64,000 bases of DNA from Oceanicaulis alexandrii DSM 11625 (GCF_000420265.1 NZ_ATUP01000001.1:1736001-1800000), one strand, 5' to 3'; counted from the stretch's first letter, positions 45,799 to 55,652 are shown. Notes: a model not told the origin generated them from the sequence alone. A program made the numbers and translations.

Positions 45799-46386
45799 TT
45801 AGGCGAACTGCTCAGTCTTACCGAACTGGAAAAACCCAAATGCTCGGCCTTTGAGGTCGAAATGCGGATTATGCCATGGGTTAAGCCATTGCTGTGCTTG
45901 GTGCGGATCGATGAAGAGGGGCTCCCAATAACTTACGTGCCCGAGGCCGCCACTTGAGCGAACCAGTTTCGGGTAGAAACAATCTGGTTCTATTGAGCCA
46001 GGTTTAAGATCGTAAGTCCCAGCGATGTAAAAGACATCTCGCCCATTGCCTGGCTTTACTGTCATATAAGGGTCAGAGGGTTTGCGGCTCAAATAGTCAT
46101 AGACGAAACTAGCTATTGGCAGAATACCGCGCTTCTGATTGTGCACATCGATGTCTTTGTTGAGCCGCGGCATTTCGTTAATCCGCGGCAACCCTGCAAC
46201 AGTAAGGAATTTACGGTAAACGCCGCCCGACTCTCTAATTATGATAGGCACCGGCTGGTCTGCGGTGACCTTCCGTCCTGTGATCCACTCAGGTTTCCGG
46301 CGGGGGTTCAGCTTATCCCAGAGGTGGGGTTGTAGCGAAGCGAGGACGTGGCCCTCATCAGGGTATTGGTAGCCTATAATTTTCAT
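45799..46386 (-). CDS. Hypothetical protein, unknown family
   Basis: 195 residues from the ATG at 46386 with a weak AAGAGAGA upstream. Soluble, rich in aromatic residues and prolines (KIIGYQYPDEGHVLASLQPH, SDPYMTVKPGNGRDVFYIAG, SYWEPLFIDPHQAQQWLNPW), suggesting a compact beta-rich fold. No catalytic motif that I know. An inverted repeat CTCTC-TT-GAGAG sits just upstream (46391-46402). It lies between a nuclease remnant and the defence genes. Confidence 0.55.
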   Translation of the reverse strand: MKIIGYQYPDEGHVLASLQPHLWDKLNPRRKPEWITGRKVTADQPVPIIIRESGGVYRKFLTVAGLPRINEMPRLNKDIDVHNQKRGILPIASFVYDYLSRKPSDPYMTVKPGNGRDVFYIAGTYDLKPGSIEPDCFYPKLVRSSGGLGHVSYWEPLFIDPHQAQQWLNPWHNPHFDLKGRAFGFFQFGKTEQFA

Positions 46387-47008
46387 ATTTCTCTCTTGAG
46401 AGCTATGAGCACACAGGATCGATGACCGGTGGTCATAGATTTTGGTGCTAAGATTTTTGGTGGGATTTTGTCAGCATGTGCGATGCGCTGCATTGAAAGC
46501 GAATTGTCATGCTGCAGACGAATTTCCGAAATCTGGGCAGGCTAAACACGGCCTGCTCTTAACTTGAACAGCATCATTAACCACACGTGATGTCGCGCAC
46601 GTGCGATGTGTGCTAAAATCAAGCTAAATTTTCGGAAAATGGGTGCACCCCGTGAACCCATTTTTTTATACTTTAAATTTTCCAAAATTGCAAGATAATT
46701 ATCTTAATAGCTGAATTTTTATCAGCTTTAAAATGACTTTCTCAATCCACATACGGAGCCAGCTAAAGGCGCTCTTCTTTTGGCTGCCCAGCGCGATGGC
46801 TCTTCCGAGACTGCTTTGGCGCAGAAGCGGTCTTAGCCGAGAAAGCCCGATGGCATACAATACCGGTCAGGGGAGATGCTCCGGTTCGTAAGACCCCAGT
46901 CGATCGCCTAGCTATGAAGCGCTTCCCGCTTGGCGTGTGTGGAGCTTCCAAAAATCCAGTCGATCTTCTACGACTCCATGGATGCGTTCAGCTTAGGCAA
47001 AGTCAGCA
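46387..47008. other. AT-rich intergenic region ahead of avs3a
   Basis: About 620 bases with no supported gene. It contains a dense palindromic stretch near 46582-46611 (CACACGTG ... CGCACGTGCG ... GTGTG), an intrinsic terminator at 46639-46667, then 100 very AT-rich bases. The avs3a promoter is presumably in the last 300 bases. Whether a small RNA lies before the terminator is open. Confidence 0.5.
46639..46667 (+). terminator. Intrinsic terminator without an obvious upstream gene
   Basis: ATGGGT-g-CAC, loop CCC, GTG-a-ACCCAT then TTTTTTT. The best U-run is on the plus strand, though no plus-strand gene ends here. It may shield avs3a from read-through or end an unannotated short RNA. Confidence 0.65.
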
Positions 47009-50000
47009 ATGCCAAAGACAGATCTTGTACGACCGAGTCGGGATGGTGATCAGTTTCACTACCTCTGGGCAGCGCGCCGTTGCCTGCGCCTCCTCCATCC
47101 GAAGTCGGGTTTGGTCGCGATTAGCGTCGAAGCAGTATCGCCCAGCGAGCAAGAGGGCGCCCCGGCCACCGAAGCAGGGACAGACGTAATCGATTTGGCG
47201 GAGTACTGGGGAGCCGAAGAACTCGAGAGCGCGACACGAATTCGATACCTGCAGCTCAAGCACTCTACGCTCCACCCTGAACAGCCATGGACCGCGAGCG
47301 GACTGGAGAAAACGATCCGCGGCTTTGCTGAACGATATGCGATGCTGCGTAAGGATTTCTCGCCGGAAGATCTCGCGGCGAAAATAGAATTTCGTTACGT
47401 CACTAATCGTCCGATTGCGAAAGCGATCGCGGAAGCCGTGCTAGACGCCGCTAATGGAAATTCGGCGCGTCATCCGAAAGAGCTCGAAAAGTTGGAGCGC
47501 TTTACAGGCCTGTCTGGATCCGCCCTCAACGCTTTCGCCGGGCTGCTTCACCTCGATGCGGGCCAGCACGGGTATTGGGAACAACGAAATATCCTTCACC
47601 AAGAGGTTCAGGGCTATTTGCCTGGGGGGGACGCGGACGGACCACTCAGAATGAAGGAGTTGGTTACACGCCGCGCAACGTCGGAAGGAGAGGCGAACCC
47701 AACTATCAATAAGATGGATGTTCTCCGAGCTCTAGGAACGGAAGAACACCGATTGTTCCCAGCACCATGTCTTATTGCTTCGCCGCCAGACGAACTTGAA
47801 CGTGCCCAAGAAGCCGAGCTGCTCTCCACAATAATCGAAGCAGCGCACCCGCTAGTTGTCCATGCGGATGCCGGAGTTGGAAAATCCGTTCTTGCGTCTC
47901 GGATTGGTCGGGGGCTTCCCTGCGGGTCGGCTACCGTTTTGTACGACTGTTATGGCAATGGCCTTTATCGCAACATCGCCACGTATCGGCACCGCCACCG
48001 CGACGCACTAGTTCAGATCTCCAACGAACTGGCTGCAGAAGGGTTGTGCCACCCGCTAATACCTAACAGCGCCGCGGATGCCTCTGACTATATGAGAGCA
48101 TTTAACCACCGGATCGGACAGGCTGCCGCTAAGTTGAAACTGAGCGATCCCGCCGCAGTTTTGGCATTGGTGATTGATGCTGCGGACAATGCGCAGATGG
48201 CCGCGGAAGAGATTGGTGAGGCGCGTTCATTTGTCCGAGATCTAATTCGACAGTCTTTTCCGGATAACGTCCGGTTGATTCTTCTCTGTCGTACGCACCG
48301 CCAAGACCTGCTCGATCCGCCGCCTCATACAATTCGGATCGAGTTGCAGCCATTCAGCCGCGAGGAAACAGGATCGCACCTAAGCTCAAAGTTCTCCGAC
48401 TGCAGCCAGCACGACATCGACGAGTTTCATCGTTTGAGTTCGCAAAACCCCCGCGTCCAGGCGCTAGGGCTATCGAAAGGGCTATCCCTTCCGGAAACTC
48501 TTCGCGCGCTTGGCCCAAACCCAACTAGTGTCGCAGAGACTATTAAGCAACTGCTCCAGAATGCCGTCGACAAGTTGTTAGACGAGTGCACAACAGTTGA
48601 GCGCGAGCAGATCAACCGAATTTGTGAGGCGTTGGCTACGTTGAGGCCCTTTGTGCCGATTAGCGTTCTGTCTGAGATGTCGGCGGTGGAGCCGGCCGCG
48701 ATCAGTAGCTTTGTGATCGAGCTAGGCCGTCCACTTTTGCTTTCCGGTGATGCCATCCAGTTTTTCGACGAACCCGCTGAGACTTGGTTCCGGGAACGCT
48801 TTAGACCGTCGCCCGCCGAGCTTGATGCGTTTGTATCTCGTCTAAAGCCGCTAGCCACTGGAAGCGCTTATGCCGCCTCCGTCTTGCCTCAGTTGATGCT
48901 CGAGGCAGGGAACTTTACCGATCTCGTTGATCTCGCCTTAAGTGGTAAGGCATTGCCTGAAACAAGTGATCTGGAGAGGCGTGAGATTGAGCTTCGCCGT
49001 ATTCAGTTCGCCCTAAAAGCGGGGCTTCGTACAAGACGATACGTTGACTCTGCGAAACTTGCTTTGCGAGCTGGCGGGCAGGTCGCTGGCGATGAACGGC
49101 AACGCAATTTGCTGCAAAACAACACTGATTTGGCTTCCGAATTTCTAGATCTAGAACTTATCCAAGAACTTGTTTCACGAGATGTCTTTGGATCGGGGTG
49201 GCTCGGCTCGCACAATGCCTACCAAGCTTCGATCATGTCTGCTCGTCAAGAGCTGCAGGGCGACGCGCGTAGTCGTCTTCGGATGGCACACGAATGGCTT
49301 CAGAACTGGAGCCGTTTGTCGGACGAAGAACGAGAATCGGAACAGGTTTCTCATCAAGACATCGCGGAGCTAACCCTCGCGCATCTGAATGTACACGGAG
49401 CCGCACGTGCCGTTGAAACACTCAATGGTTGGCGCCCGCGTTCGGTTATGTATGACGTCGCCCGCATCGTTGGCCGGCGATTAATTGATCATGGACGTAT
49501 GGATGACATCAAGCAGATGGCCTGCTCGGCGGGCAACAATCTTTGCTTGGTGCTCGGTCTATGTGTGGAACTCAGTGCGGTGCTTAAAACACCAGATGTC
49601 GGCGTTGTTCGCCGCGCTATGCGGCTCGTATCGAGCAAGCGCATTGACCTGTCTGTTAGGGACGCTTGGGATTCAAAGGAGTACGTGCTTGAGGCCGTGA
49701 CCTCGCTCGTAGAAGGGGCCCTGCTCTTGGAGGTCTGTTCTGTCGACGATGGAATCGATGTTCTCACCCGGTACCTACCCAAAACTCCGCCTCGGGGTCT
49801 TTCGCATGGCTATTCAAAATCGCGATCTGTCTTCCTGCGGGCCTATACTTTGAGGTCTGCATTGCGAGGCGAAAAGCTAACTGGGCGCGATCTGGCCCAT
49901 CCGGAATTGCTCAAGGAAATGGATAAAGATCAGCAGCACAGTAAGCCCAGAGAATTGTACGAGTTCGACGAGCATGTTACCGGCCTGCTGCCATTCTACC

Positions 50001-53000
50001 GACTTCGCGCCGCTGGTATTCTGGGTCAGCTTGGCGCCGGCGAGTTGGAAGGCCTCATTGAGGAGGCTAATAAAGCTTCGAACGCTTCCACAGATCGATA
50101 CGCGAGCTATGGGAGCCGCGCCGCTGACGAGAAAGCACTGCTCTGGATGGAAGTCCTGCATCGCGCCGGTGTGTTTGAAGGCGGTGCATGGGAAGCATTT
50201 TTCGCTTGGAAGCGTGGCTTGAAACGAGCCTTGTTTACGCCGACTCTAAACGCATTGTCTCGGTTCTGCGGCAGGACAGCCGAAACTCAGGCAGAGGCGC
50301 TACAGTTCGCTCTAGAGGCTTTCAATCTTCACAACGCAGACCGGTCGGACGCGGATAGCATCGCTGACGGTTACATGGATTGCGCTCGATCAGTGCTGGC
50401 GTTCAGCCCTTTAGATGCCAAGGCTTTTTTTGATGACGCCGTGGCCGTTTCGAGCAGGGTCGGTAATGAAAATCTATCCCGCTGGGCAGCTATCGTTGAC
50501 CTCGCAGATCGGGCCGCCAGCTCCGACCGACCGGTGCCTCAAACAGCCTACAATTTCGCGCGTTGTGCCGAGCTGACTTATCAATATGTGGCCAGAGACA
50601 AGCACTTCGATTGGTCTGCCTCAGTGCGTGCGCTGTCTGGATTGTGTCCTAAGTCAGCGTTGACGATCTCCAGTAGGTGGCGAGACAGGGAGTTTGGATG
50701 GCATAAACGCGTGTTCCCGCTGGTTGTGCAAACGCTTGTCGATCAAGAGTTTCTTCACCCACTCGACGCTGCGCCTTTAATCGCGATTAGTGGTGAGTGG
50801 GATGCCGGTAGGCTGACCGATCAAATCTTAAATGCCTGCCCTGACCGCAAAAATCGAAAGATGTTTGGGCAACACCTGTTCAAGTACATGAAGTTCAGTG
50901 CAGATGGGAGCCAGGCTCTCTTTCGTGCAGCTGAAGCGCACAGTATCGAAATCGACGGACTCGAGAGTATCGCTACTCGAGCCACGCAAAAAGCTGCCAC
51001 TGAAAATGCTCGCGAGCTCGACCGCAACAGCGACTGGAAACTACGTACGAAATCGGCGAAGGAATGGGACGCGATCTTTGAAGATTGCGATGTCTCGAGC
51101 GTCGATGGGATATCGAGGGCTTATAGTCGCTTTCGAGATACAGAGCCGCCATTAGAGCATGATCAGTTCTTCAAAGAATTGCTGGTGCGGGTCTCGATCG
51201 GCAGCGAGCCGGATCTGATTAACGCCATATCTGACGTCGTCGAATTCGAAGCCTATCAGTTTCGTTCGTTTCTAGAGCAAGTTCCCTCAACCTGGAAAGA
51301 AAGACCTGCTACGAAGAAGGCACTAGCTCAAGCTGTGCGAACCAATTTACGTCGCCGGTGTCTCGAAATTGCCCGCAGCCGTTACTATCAAATCCTGCCG
51401 TTTGACTTAGCGTCAGAACTCTCAGGGGCCTCGGAGGCTGAGCTTGCCGCAACAGTTTTGGATGCGGTAGGAGACCTGCCTGATCTGCTCGATAGCGACC
51501 GCCTCTTTTCTCTTATTGGATTGTTGGCACCCAACATTACGGATGACGAGGCTTTATCCGTTCTCGAGTATGGTCTCCAGCTTTTTGACTCGATGCTCGA
51601 AGACACCGACGCGGACGGGTCCTGGGCAAATCACCTGCAGCCGCCAAATTCCGGACTAGCTTCACTGGCAGGCCATCTATGGTCAGTGCTCGCGTCTCCA
51701 GACGCCGTCGAGCGATGGGAGGCAGCGCACGTAGTCCGAGGCATCGTGGAACTCGGCCGCGTCGAACTTTTAGCTGAGCTCGTTAAGCTTGCTGATGGCG
51801 GAAACTCTAATGCGTTCTTTGACGCGACGCTGCCAGCCTATGAACTCCATGCAAAGCAATGGTTTTTGATCGGAATCGCACGAGCTGCAGTTGAGCATCC
51901 GCAGGCGTTAAAGACACACTTTGACACCCTCTTCCTTTGGGCGACTGAGGGCAGCCTGCACATCATGATGCGCGAGTTTGCAAAACGGGCCGCTCTTAGC
52001 CTGGTTAAGCAGGGTGTCGTCAAGGCGACGGGGGACCAGGAGGAGTTTCTGAACAACATAAACTGCTCTCCGTTTGAGATAGAACACGTAGAGGAGTTCG
52101 AACACATAAGACAATCGGAATCAAAAGCAGAGCCCGAGGCGCCGGAGGATCGATACTTCTTCGGCATCGACTTTGGTCCGTATTGGTTGGCACCGTTGGG
52201 TCGCGTTTTCGGGCTCTCCCAGAAGGCTGTTGAAGCGCGCGCGCTCAAGATTATCAGAGAAGAGTTGGGAGCGACTTCCAATGGGCGCTGGGACGAAGAT
52301 CCGCGCGCTAACTCTGGCCTCTATCAGTCCGACCGATCTATGGCGTCCCACGGTTCTTACCCCAGAGTGGACGTGTGGAGCTTTTATCTATCCTACCATG
52401 CGATGATGTTACTCGCCGGCCAGCTTTTGCGGTCGGAGCAGACGATCAGTAATCCCAATTACGGCGAAGAAGATGAATGGGCATCGTGGCTAGAGCGTCA
52501 CGATATCGCGCGCAATGACGGTCGTTGGCTTTCGGATCGCCGTGATACCGAGCCTGAGTTGCTTACGAGCTGGAAAGCGAAAAATCGGGATGACCAAGAA
52601 TATGTTTTGGTCACATCCGCGGATTTTATTGAAGCTCTGTTTACAGGAGAACGCATTGTTGTTGACGGGGACTGGTCTACTGCCAATCCAGAGCGCCAAC
52701 AGAATGTCCACGTTGTAAGCGCATTGGTTGACGCAAGGCACGCTGACGCGCTCACGCGGGCGTTGAGTTCCGCTAAAGACCATATGGATTATTGTCTTCC
52801 AAACGCCGGTTCGGTGCACGAGATCAAGCACGGGGATTTCGGCCTAAGGGGGTGGATATCCTATGAAGGCTATCGCGGTGGCCTCGATGACTTCGACCGG
52901 TGGGCCGGAGGAATCGCCTTTCCTGCTTCCAGGCCAGCCGATGGAATTTGCGGTCGCCTAAAGCTGCGACCAGATGAGGACCAGAGAACGTGGACCGGCC

Positions 53001-53284
53001 CGAATGGCAGCGTTCTATTTTCTTCCGAGGTTTGGGGGCATTTCGACGAAAAGCAACGGAGCGATTTCACCAGTCCTGAACGTGGCCAGCGCTTATTAGC
53101 TTCAAGAGCTGCGATCTGCGAATTACTTAGCGGAACCGAAGAGCAGCTAATTGTTGAAGTTCGGATTGATCGCCACCGGGTCTATCGCCCCTACCAAGCT
53201 AGCGAAGATGAGGAGAAGGAACGTGTCCGAAGCACAAGAAAAATCTTCTTGGTCAACGAGCGTGGCGAAGTCAGAACACACTAG
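47009..53284 (+). CDS. avs3a: Avs3a-like nuclease-STAND ATPase, anti-phage defence
   Basis: 2091 residues. N-terminal Cap4/DUF4297-like DNase (about 1-200): DGDQFHYLWAARRCLRLL, then acidic GTDVIDLAEYWG (Asp59/Asp62) and YLQLKHS (Gln82, Lys84), the D...QxK nuclease core. A STAND P-loop ATPase follows: Walker A VVHADAGVGKSVL (Lys292), Walker B LALVIDAADNA (Asp390), then an Arg-rich LILLCRTHRQD. From about 650 to the end it is helical, repeat-like sensor sequence. In the Avs family the sensor binds a conserved phage protein (terminase for Avs3), which drives tetramerisation and DNA cleavage. Composition is less GC-rich than the flanks, pointing to transfer. No strong ribosome site precedes 47009. 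Confidence 0.82.
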   Translation: MPKTDLVRPSRDGDQFHYLWAARRCLRLLHPKSGLVAISVEAVSPSEQEGAPATEAGTDVIDLAEYWGAEELESATRIRYLQLKHSTLHPEQPWTASGLEKTIRGFAERYAMLRKDFSPEDLAAKIEFRYVTNRPIAKAIAEAVLDAANGNSARHPKELEKLERFTGLSGSALNAFAGLLHLDAGQHGYWEQRNILHQEVQGYLPGGDADGPLRMKELVTRRATSEGEANPTINKMDVLRALGTEEHRLFPAPCLIASPPDELERAQEAELLSTIIEAAHPLVVHADAGVGKSVLASRIGRGLPCGSATVLYDCYGNGLYRNIATYRHRHRDALVQISNELAAEGLCHPLIPNSAADASDYMRAFNHRIGQAAAKLKLSDPAAVLALVIDAADNAQMAAEEIGEARSFVRDLIRQSFPDNVRLILLCRTHRQDLLDPPPHTIRIELQPFSREETGSHLSSKFSDCSQHDIDEFHRLSSQNPRVQALGLSKGLSLPETLRALGPNPTSVAETIKQLLQNAVDKLLDECTTVEREQINRICEALATLRPFVPISVLSEMSAVEPAAISSFVIELGRPLLLSGDAIQFFDEPAETWFRERFRPSPAELDAFVSRLKPLATGSAYAASVLPQLMLEAGNFTDLVDLALSGKALPETSDLERREIELRRIQFALKAGLRTRRYVDSAKLALRAGGQVAGDERQRNLLQNNTDLASEFLDLELIQELVSRDVFGSGWLGSHNAYQASIMSARQELQGDARSRLRMAHEWLQNWSRLSDEERESEQVSHQDIAELTLAHLNVHGAARAVETLNGWRPRSVMYDVARIVGRRLIDHGRMDDIKQMACSAGNNLCLVLGLCVELSAVLKTPDVGVVRRAMRLVSSKRIDLSVRDAWDSKEYVLEAVTSLVEGALLLEVCSVDDGIDVLTRYLPKTPPRGLSHGYSKSRSVFLRAYTLRSALRGEKLTGRDLAHPELLKEMDKDQQHSKPRELYEFDEHVTGLLPFYRLRAAGILGQLGAGELEGLIEEANKASNASTDRYASYGSRAADEKALLWMEVLHRAGVFEGGAWEAFFAWKRGLKRALFTPTLNALSRFCGRTAETQAEALQFALEAFNLHNADRSDADSIADGYMDCARSVLAFSPLDAKAFFDDAVAVSSRVGNENLSRWAAIVDLADRAASSDRPVPQTAYNFARCAELTYQYVARDKHFDWSASVRALSGLCPKSALTISSRWRDREFGWHKRVFPLVVQTLVDQEFLHPLDAAPLIAISGEWDAGRLTDQILNACPDRKNRKMFGQHLFKYMKFSADGSQALFRAAEAHSIEIDGLESIATRATQKAATENARELDRNSDWKLRTKSAKEWDAIFEDCDVSSVDGISRAYSRFRDTEPPLEHDQFFKELLVRVSIGSEPDLINAISDVVEFEAYQFRSFLEQVPSTWKERPATKKALAQAVRTNLRRRCLEIARSRYYQILPFDLASELSGASEAELAATVLDAVGDLPDLLDSDRLFSLIGLLAPNITDDEALSVLEYGLQLFDSMLEDTDADGSWANHLQPPNSGLASLAGHLWSVLASPDAVERWEAAHVVRGIVELGRVELLAELVKLADGGNSNAFFDATLPAYELHAKQWFLIGIARAAVEHPQALKTHFDTLFLWATEGSLHIMMREFAKRAALSLVKQGVVKATGDQEEFLNNINCSPFEIEHVEEFEHIRQSESKAEPEAPEDRYFFGIDFGPYWLAPLGRVFGLSQKAVEARALKIIREELGATSNGRWDEDPRANSGLYQSDRSMASHGSYPRVDVWSFYLSYHAMMLLAGQLLRSEQTISNPNYGEEDEWASWLERHDIARNDGRWLSDRRDTEPELLTSWKAKNRDDQEYVLVTSADFIEALFTGERIVVDGDWSTANPERQQNVHVVSALVDARHADALTRALSSAKDHMDYCLPNAGSVHEIKHGDFGLRGWISYEGYRGGLDDFDRWAGGIAFPASRPADGICGRLKLRPDEDQRTWTGPNGSVLFSSEVWGHFDEKQRSDFTSPERGQRLLASRAAICELLSGTEEQLIVEVRIDRHRVYRPYQASEDEEKERVRSTRKIFLVNERGEVRTH

Positions 53285-53942
53285 CACCGTAATGGAACTA
53301 GGTAAGCGCTTAGTGTGCGAACTCGACCTTGAGGACTCGACTGACACGCTTAGCCGGTGGATGGCTCATCATATCGCGGAGCTGATAACGCGGTCTGAGC
53401 AGGCTGGAGGCTCCAATCGCGCGCTCAATCACGAGTGCTATGAGGCAATTCTTCAGCTGTGGAGGCATCGACACGAACTTCCGGACGGCAAACGTCCATT
53501 TGAGGAAGTAGAGCCGGTCGCACGAGCGATCGCGAGCCTCGACCCAGAATCCACTTTTCCACGGTACTTCCAACGACCTCACGGTCGGCAGGAAAAAGAA
53601 GACCAGAGCCCGAGTGAACAATGGTTGGAGGTCGCTGAGGGGATAGACTATTCAGCGCGAATTCTGATCAGCGAGTGCTTCAAGTTGGCGGCGCAATCAG
53701 CTCCAGACGCCGCAAAACTCATCGAGATTGCCAACGCCGTTGATGGGCCGCCGGATGCAATGCGAGTCGTGGTCGAGTTTGTGTCTTCAAACAGTGGAAT
53801 TGATGAAGACGTTTCCCTGAACAGCGAGGAATTAGAACGTTTAGAAAAACGTTTGCAGCGCCTAGAAGCTTTCACATCGTTTTCGGATACGTTGGCTACG
53901 CACTACAAAATAAGGCTCGCCGCGTTGTCCGGAGAATCTTGA
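53223..53942 (+). CDS. avs3b: Avs3b-like small partner protein
   Basis: 239 residues from a GTG at 53223, chosen for its strong AGGAGAAGGA; it overlaps avs3a by 62 bases. An ATG at 53292 would start it just after avs3a. Helical and acidic: WMAHHIAELITRSEQAG, CYEAILQLWRHRHELPDG, PFEEVEPVARAIASLDPE, ending with a charged heptad-like ERLEKRLQRLEAFTSF. No catalytic motif. Some AVAST type 3 loci carry a second gene of this size and place; I assign it mainly by that context, with its role unknown. Confidence 0.62.
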   Translation: MSEAQEKSSWSTSVAKSEHTSTVMELGKRLVCELDLEDSTDTLSRWMAHHIAELITRSEQAGGSNRALNHECYEAILQLWRHRHELPDGKRPFEEVEPVARAIASLDPESTFPRYFQRPHGRQEKEDQSPSEQWLEVAEGIDYSARILISECFKLAAQSAPDAAKLIEIANAVDGPPDAMRVVVEFVSSNSGIDEDVSLNSEELERLEKRLQRLEAFTSFSDTLATHYKIRLAALSGES

Positions 53943-54114
53943 ACACTGGAGATGGTATGTAATGTGAGCGTCTCCGCTAGCGATCCAGGCTTCTTACCAG
54001 CCGATCAAGCGAGCTTCAGAGTACTACCGGGCGAAATCGCATCTCCCTTTTTGTCCGCTTTAGGGATGAACCGGCAGTAGGCTTCATCAGCTTAGGTAAT
54101 GATGAAGTGATGCT
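53943..54114. other. Right edge of the accessory region
   Basis: 172 bases between avs3b and the efflux operon. A plus-strand frame of 42 codons (53952-54080) encodes NVSVSASDPGFLPADQASF and LPGEIASPFLSALGMNRQ, but its start lacks a proper ribosome site; the opposite strand is also open for about 28 codons. It could be a remnant of a mobile element. I cannot identify it. Confidence 0.3.
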
Positions 54115-55344
54115 TCAGCCATCGACACTTAGAACGCATCCTAAGCGAACGGCGGTCAGCAATTGGGAGTTCAGCCTGTCCGAACTTGCTGAGATTTCCG
54201 CCTCACGAGCGCCCCATAAAGCGCTACGAGCTTCGAGCGTGTCGAGCACCGTCACCGCTTCCAGATCGCGCCCGCGTTCCAGTCGAGCCAGCACCCGTTC
54301 CGCCGCTGTGACAGCCTCCTGTGTCTGCTCCACCTGGCGCTCACTGCGGATATTGCGGGCAATCAGCTCCAAGGCCTGACGACGGATAGTCGCCTCAGCC
54401 GCAGCGAGGCTTGCGACCCGACCACCTTGGGCGCTAGCCGCTTCAGTGAGGCGCGCTGCTCTTAGTCCGCCTGTAATGGGTAAGGACACTCCAACGCCGA
54501 CTCCGGTCTCACGACCATCTTGTTCACTGAAGACCTGAAGGCCCAATTGAAGGTCCGCTCGCCGGTCATATTCAGCACGTTGACGCATCAACTCGGCATG
54601 GTTCAGCTCCAGACGCGCGACATGCAATTGCGGGTTTTCCGCCAACATCGCTGACAGAGCGTCTTCGTTGTCTTGTGAAAGTCTGCATGTACCAGAGAGC
54701 AGCCCTTGCGCCAGTTCAGGACGCGCTGTGCCCGGGAACCGCGCCTCAAGCGCCAAGCGGGTTAGTTCTCGGTCCGTTTGCGCGCCCTGCAGAGCTGCGG
54801 CGGCTAAGGACAGATCGCGTTCCAATCGATCAAGGTCGACATCCCGCCCCCGGTTTTGATCGACCCTGATCGCTTCTGCGTCGCGGCGCGCACGGGCGTC
54901 TTCTAGTCGGCTGCCCATGATCGCTTCCAGTGCGCGCGCCTGATCCCATTGGACCCAGAGGCTGACCCACTCAAGCGCTTCGGCCTGCCAGGCCGCAGCA
55001 TAGGACGCGTCCGCCATAGCCATTTCCGTCCGGGCCAGCTCATTGTCCAGGCGGCGTTTCTGCGGCCAACGAAAACTGCGCGTCACGCCCACCTGCCACT
55101 CACTGGTGTCAGAAGAGGATTCGGCCTGACGCCGGGCGAAGCCTGCATCGAGACTGGTTTCATACTCGCCGATATCGCGCTGTTCGGCCCGAGCCAGCGC
55201 GATCTCTCGCTCCGCTCGAGCGACCGCAACCGAAGGCGCTGCCTCCAATGCAATGCGCACATGCTCTTCTGCAGACTGGGCCTGAGCCGGCGGCGACAGT
55301 AACAATGCGCTGACGAGCAACAGGGCGGGAAATATATAGCTCAT
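54115..55344 (-). CDS. TolC-family outer-membrane efflux protein
   Basis: 409 residues. Signal peptide MSYIFPALLLVSALLLSPPA with AQA cleavage, then two OEP repeats rich in Ala/Arg/Glu helices (for example LALEARFPGTARPELAQGLL and RQRAEYDRRADLQLGLQVF). It is the outer-membrane duct for the adjacent HME-RND pump (CzcC/CusC role). Last gene of the operon, with its start overlapping the DUF3240 stop by four bases. Confidence 0.9.
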   Translation of the reverse strand: MSYIFPALLLVSALLLSPPAQAQSAEEHVRIALEAAPSVAVARAEREIALARAEQRDIGEYETSLDAGFARRQAESSSDTSEWQVGVTRSFRWPQKRRLDNELARTEMAMADASYAAAWQAEALEWVSLWVQWDQARALEAIMGSRLEDARARRDAEAIRVDQNRGRDVDLDRLERDLSLAAAALQGAQTDRELTRLALEARFPGTARPELAQGLLSGTCRLSQDNEDALSAMLAENPQLHVARLELNHAELMRQRAEYDRRADLQLGLQVFSEQDGRETGVGVGVSLPITGGLRAARLTEAASAQGGRVASLAAAEATIRRQALELIARNIRSERQVEQTQEAVTAAERVLARLERGRDLEAVTVLDTLEARSALWGAREAEISASSDRLNSQLLTAVRLGCVLSVDG

Positions 55345-55652
55345 ATCAGCCGTCCAAACTCTTCAATAGGTTCAATCCAGTACGCGATTTGTCGACGAGG
55401 GCAGCGCGCAGCGACTGTATCTAGAATGGTCGCAACATCTCCGCGCGGCAGGATCATCACGAACTGCACGGCCTGCATCGCGCCTCGCACGCGTTCTCCT
55501 GCTGTGGCGAGATGCATGTCAGCCCCACGCCCTTCGCAGGGCAGCATGGTGTAGCCGGGGATGGCGTCGGGCAGATCATCCAGGATGTCAGCCAGGGCTG
55601 TTTTGATGTCGCGTGGACAGACAAGGCTTAGCTTGCATAGGGACGGACCCAT
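55341..55652 (-). CDS. DUF3240-like small cytosolic protein of metal efflux operons
   Basis: 103 residues: SLVCPRDIKTALADILDD, MLPCEGRGADMHLATAGE, FVMILPRGDVATILDTV. The pattern and its place directly after a CzcA-type pump fit DUF3240, a PII-like fold that may bind metal. It overlaps the pump gene by 25 bases and TolC by four, so all three are coupled. The two Cys are candidate ligands (inference). Confidence 0.72.
   Translation of the reverse strand: MGPSLCKLSLVCPRDIKTALADILDDLPDAIPGYTMLPCEGRGADMHLATAGERVRGAMQAVQFVMILPRGDVATILDTVAARCPRRQIAYWIEPIEEFGRLI

Noticed and set aside
46763-46951. Minus-strand 62-codon frame before avs3a
   Set aside because: Basic, low-quality composition, no ribosome site, and it covers the likely promoter region.
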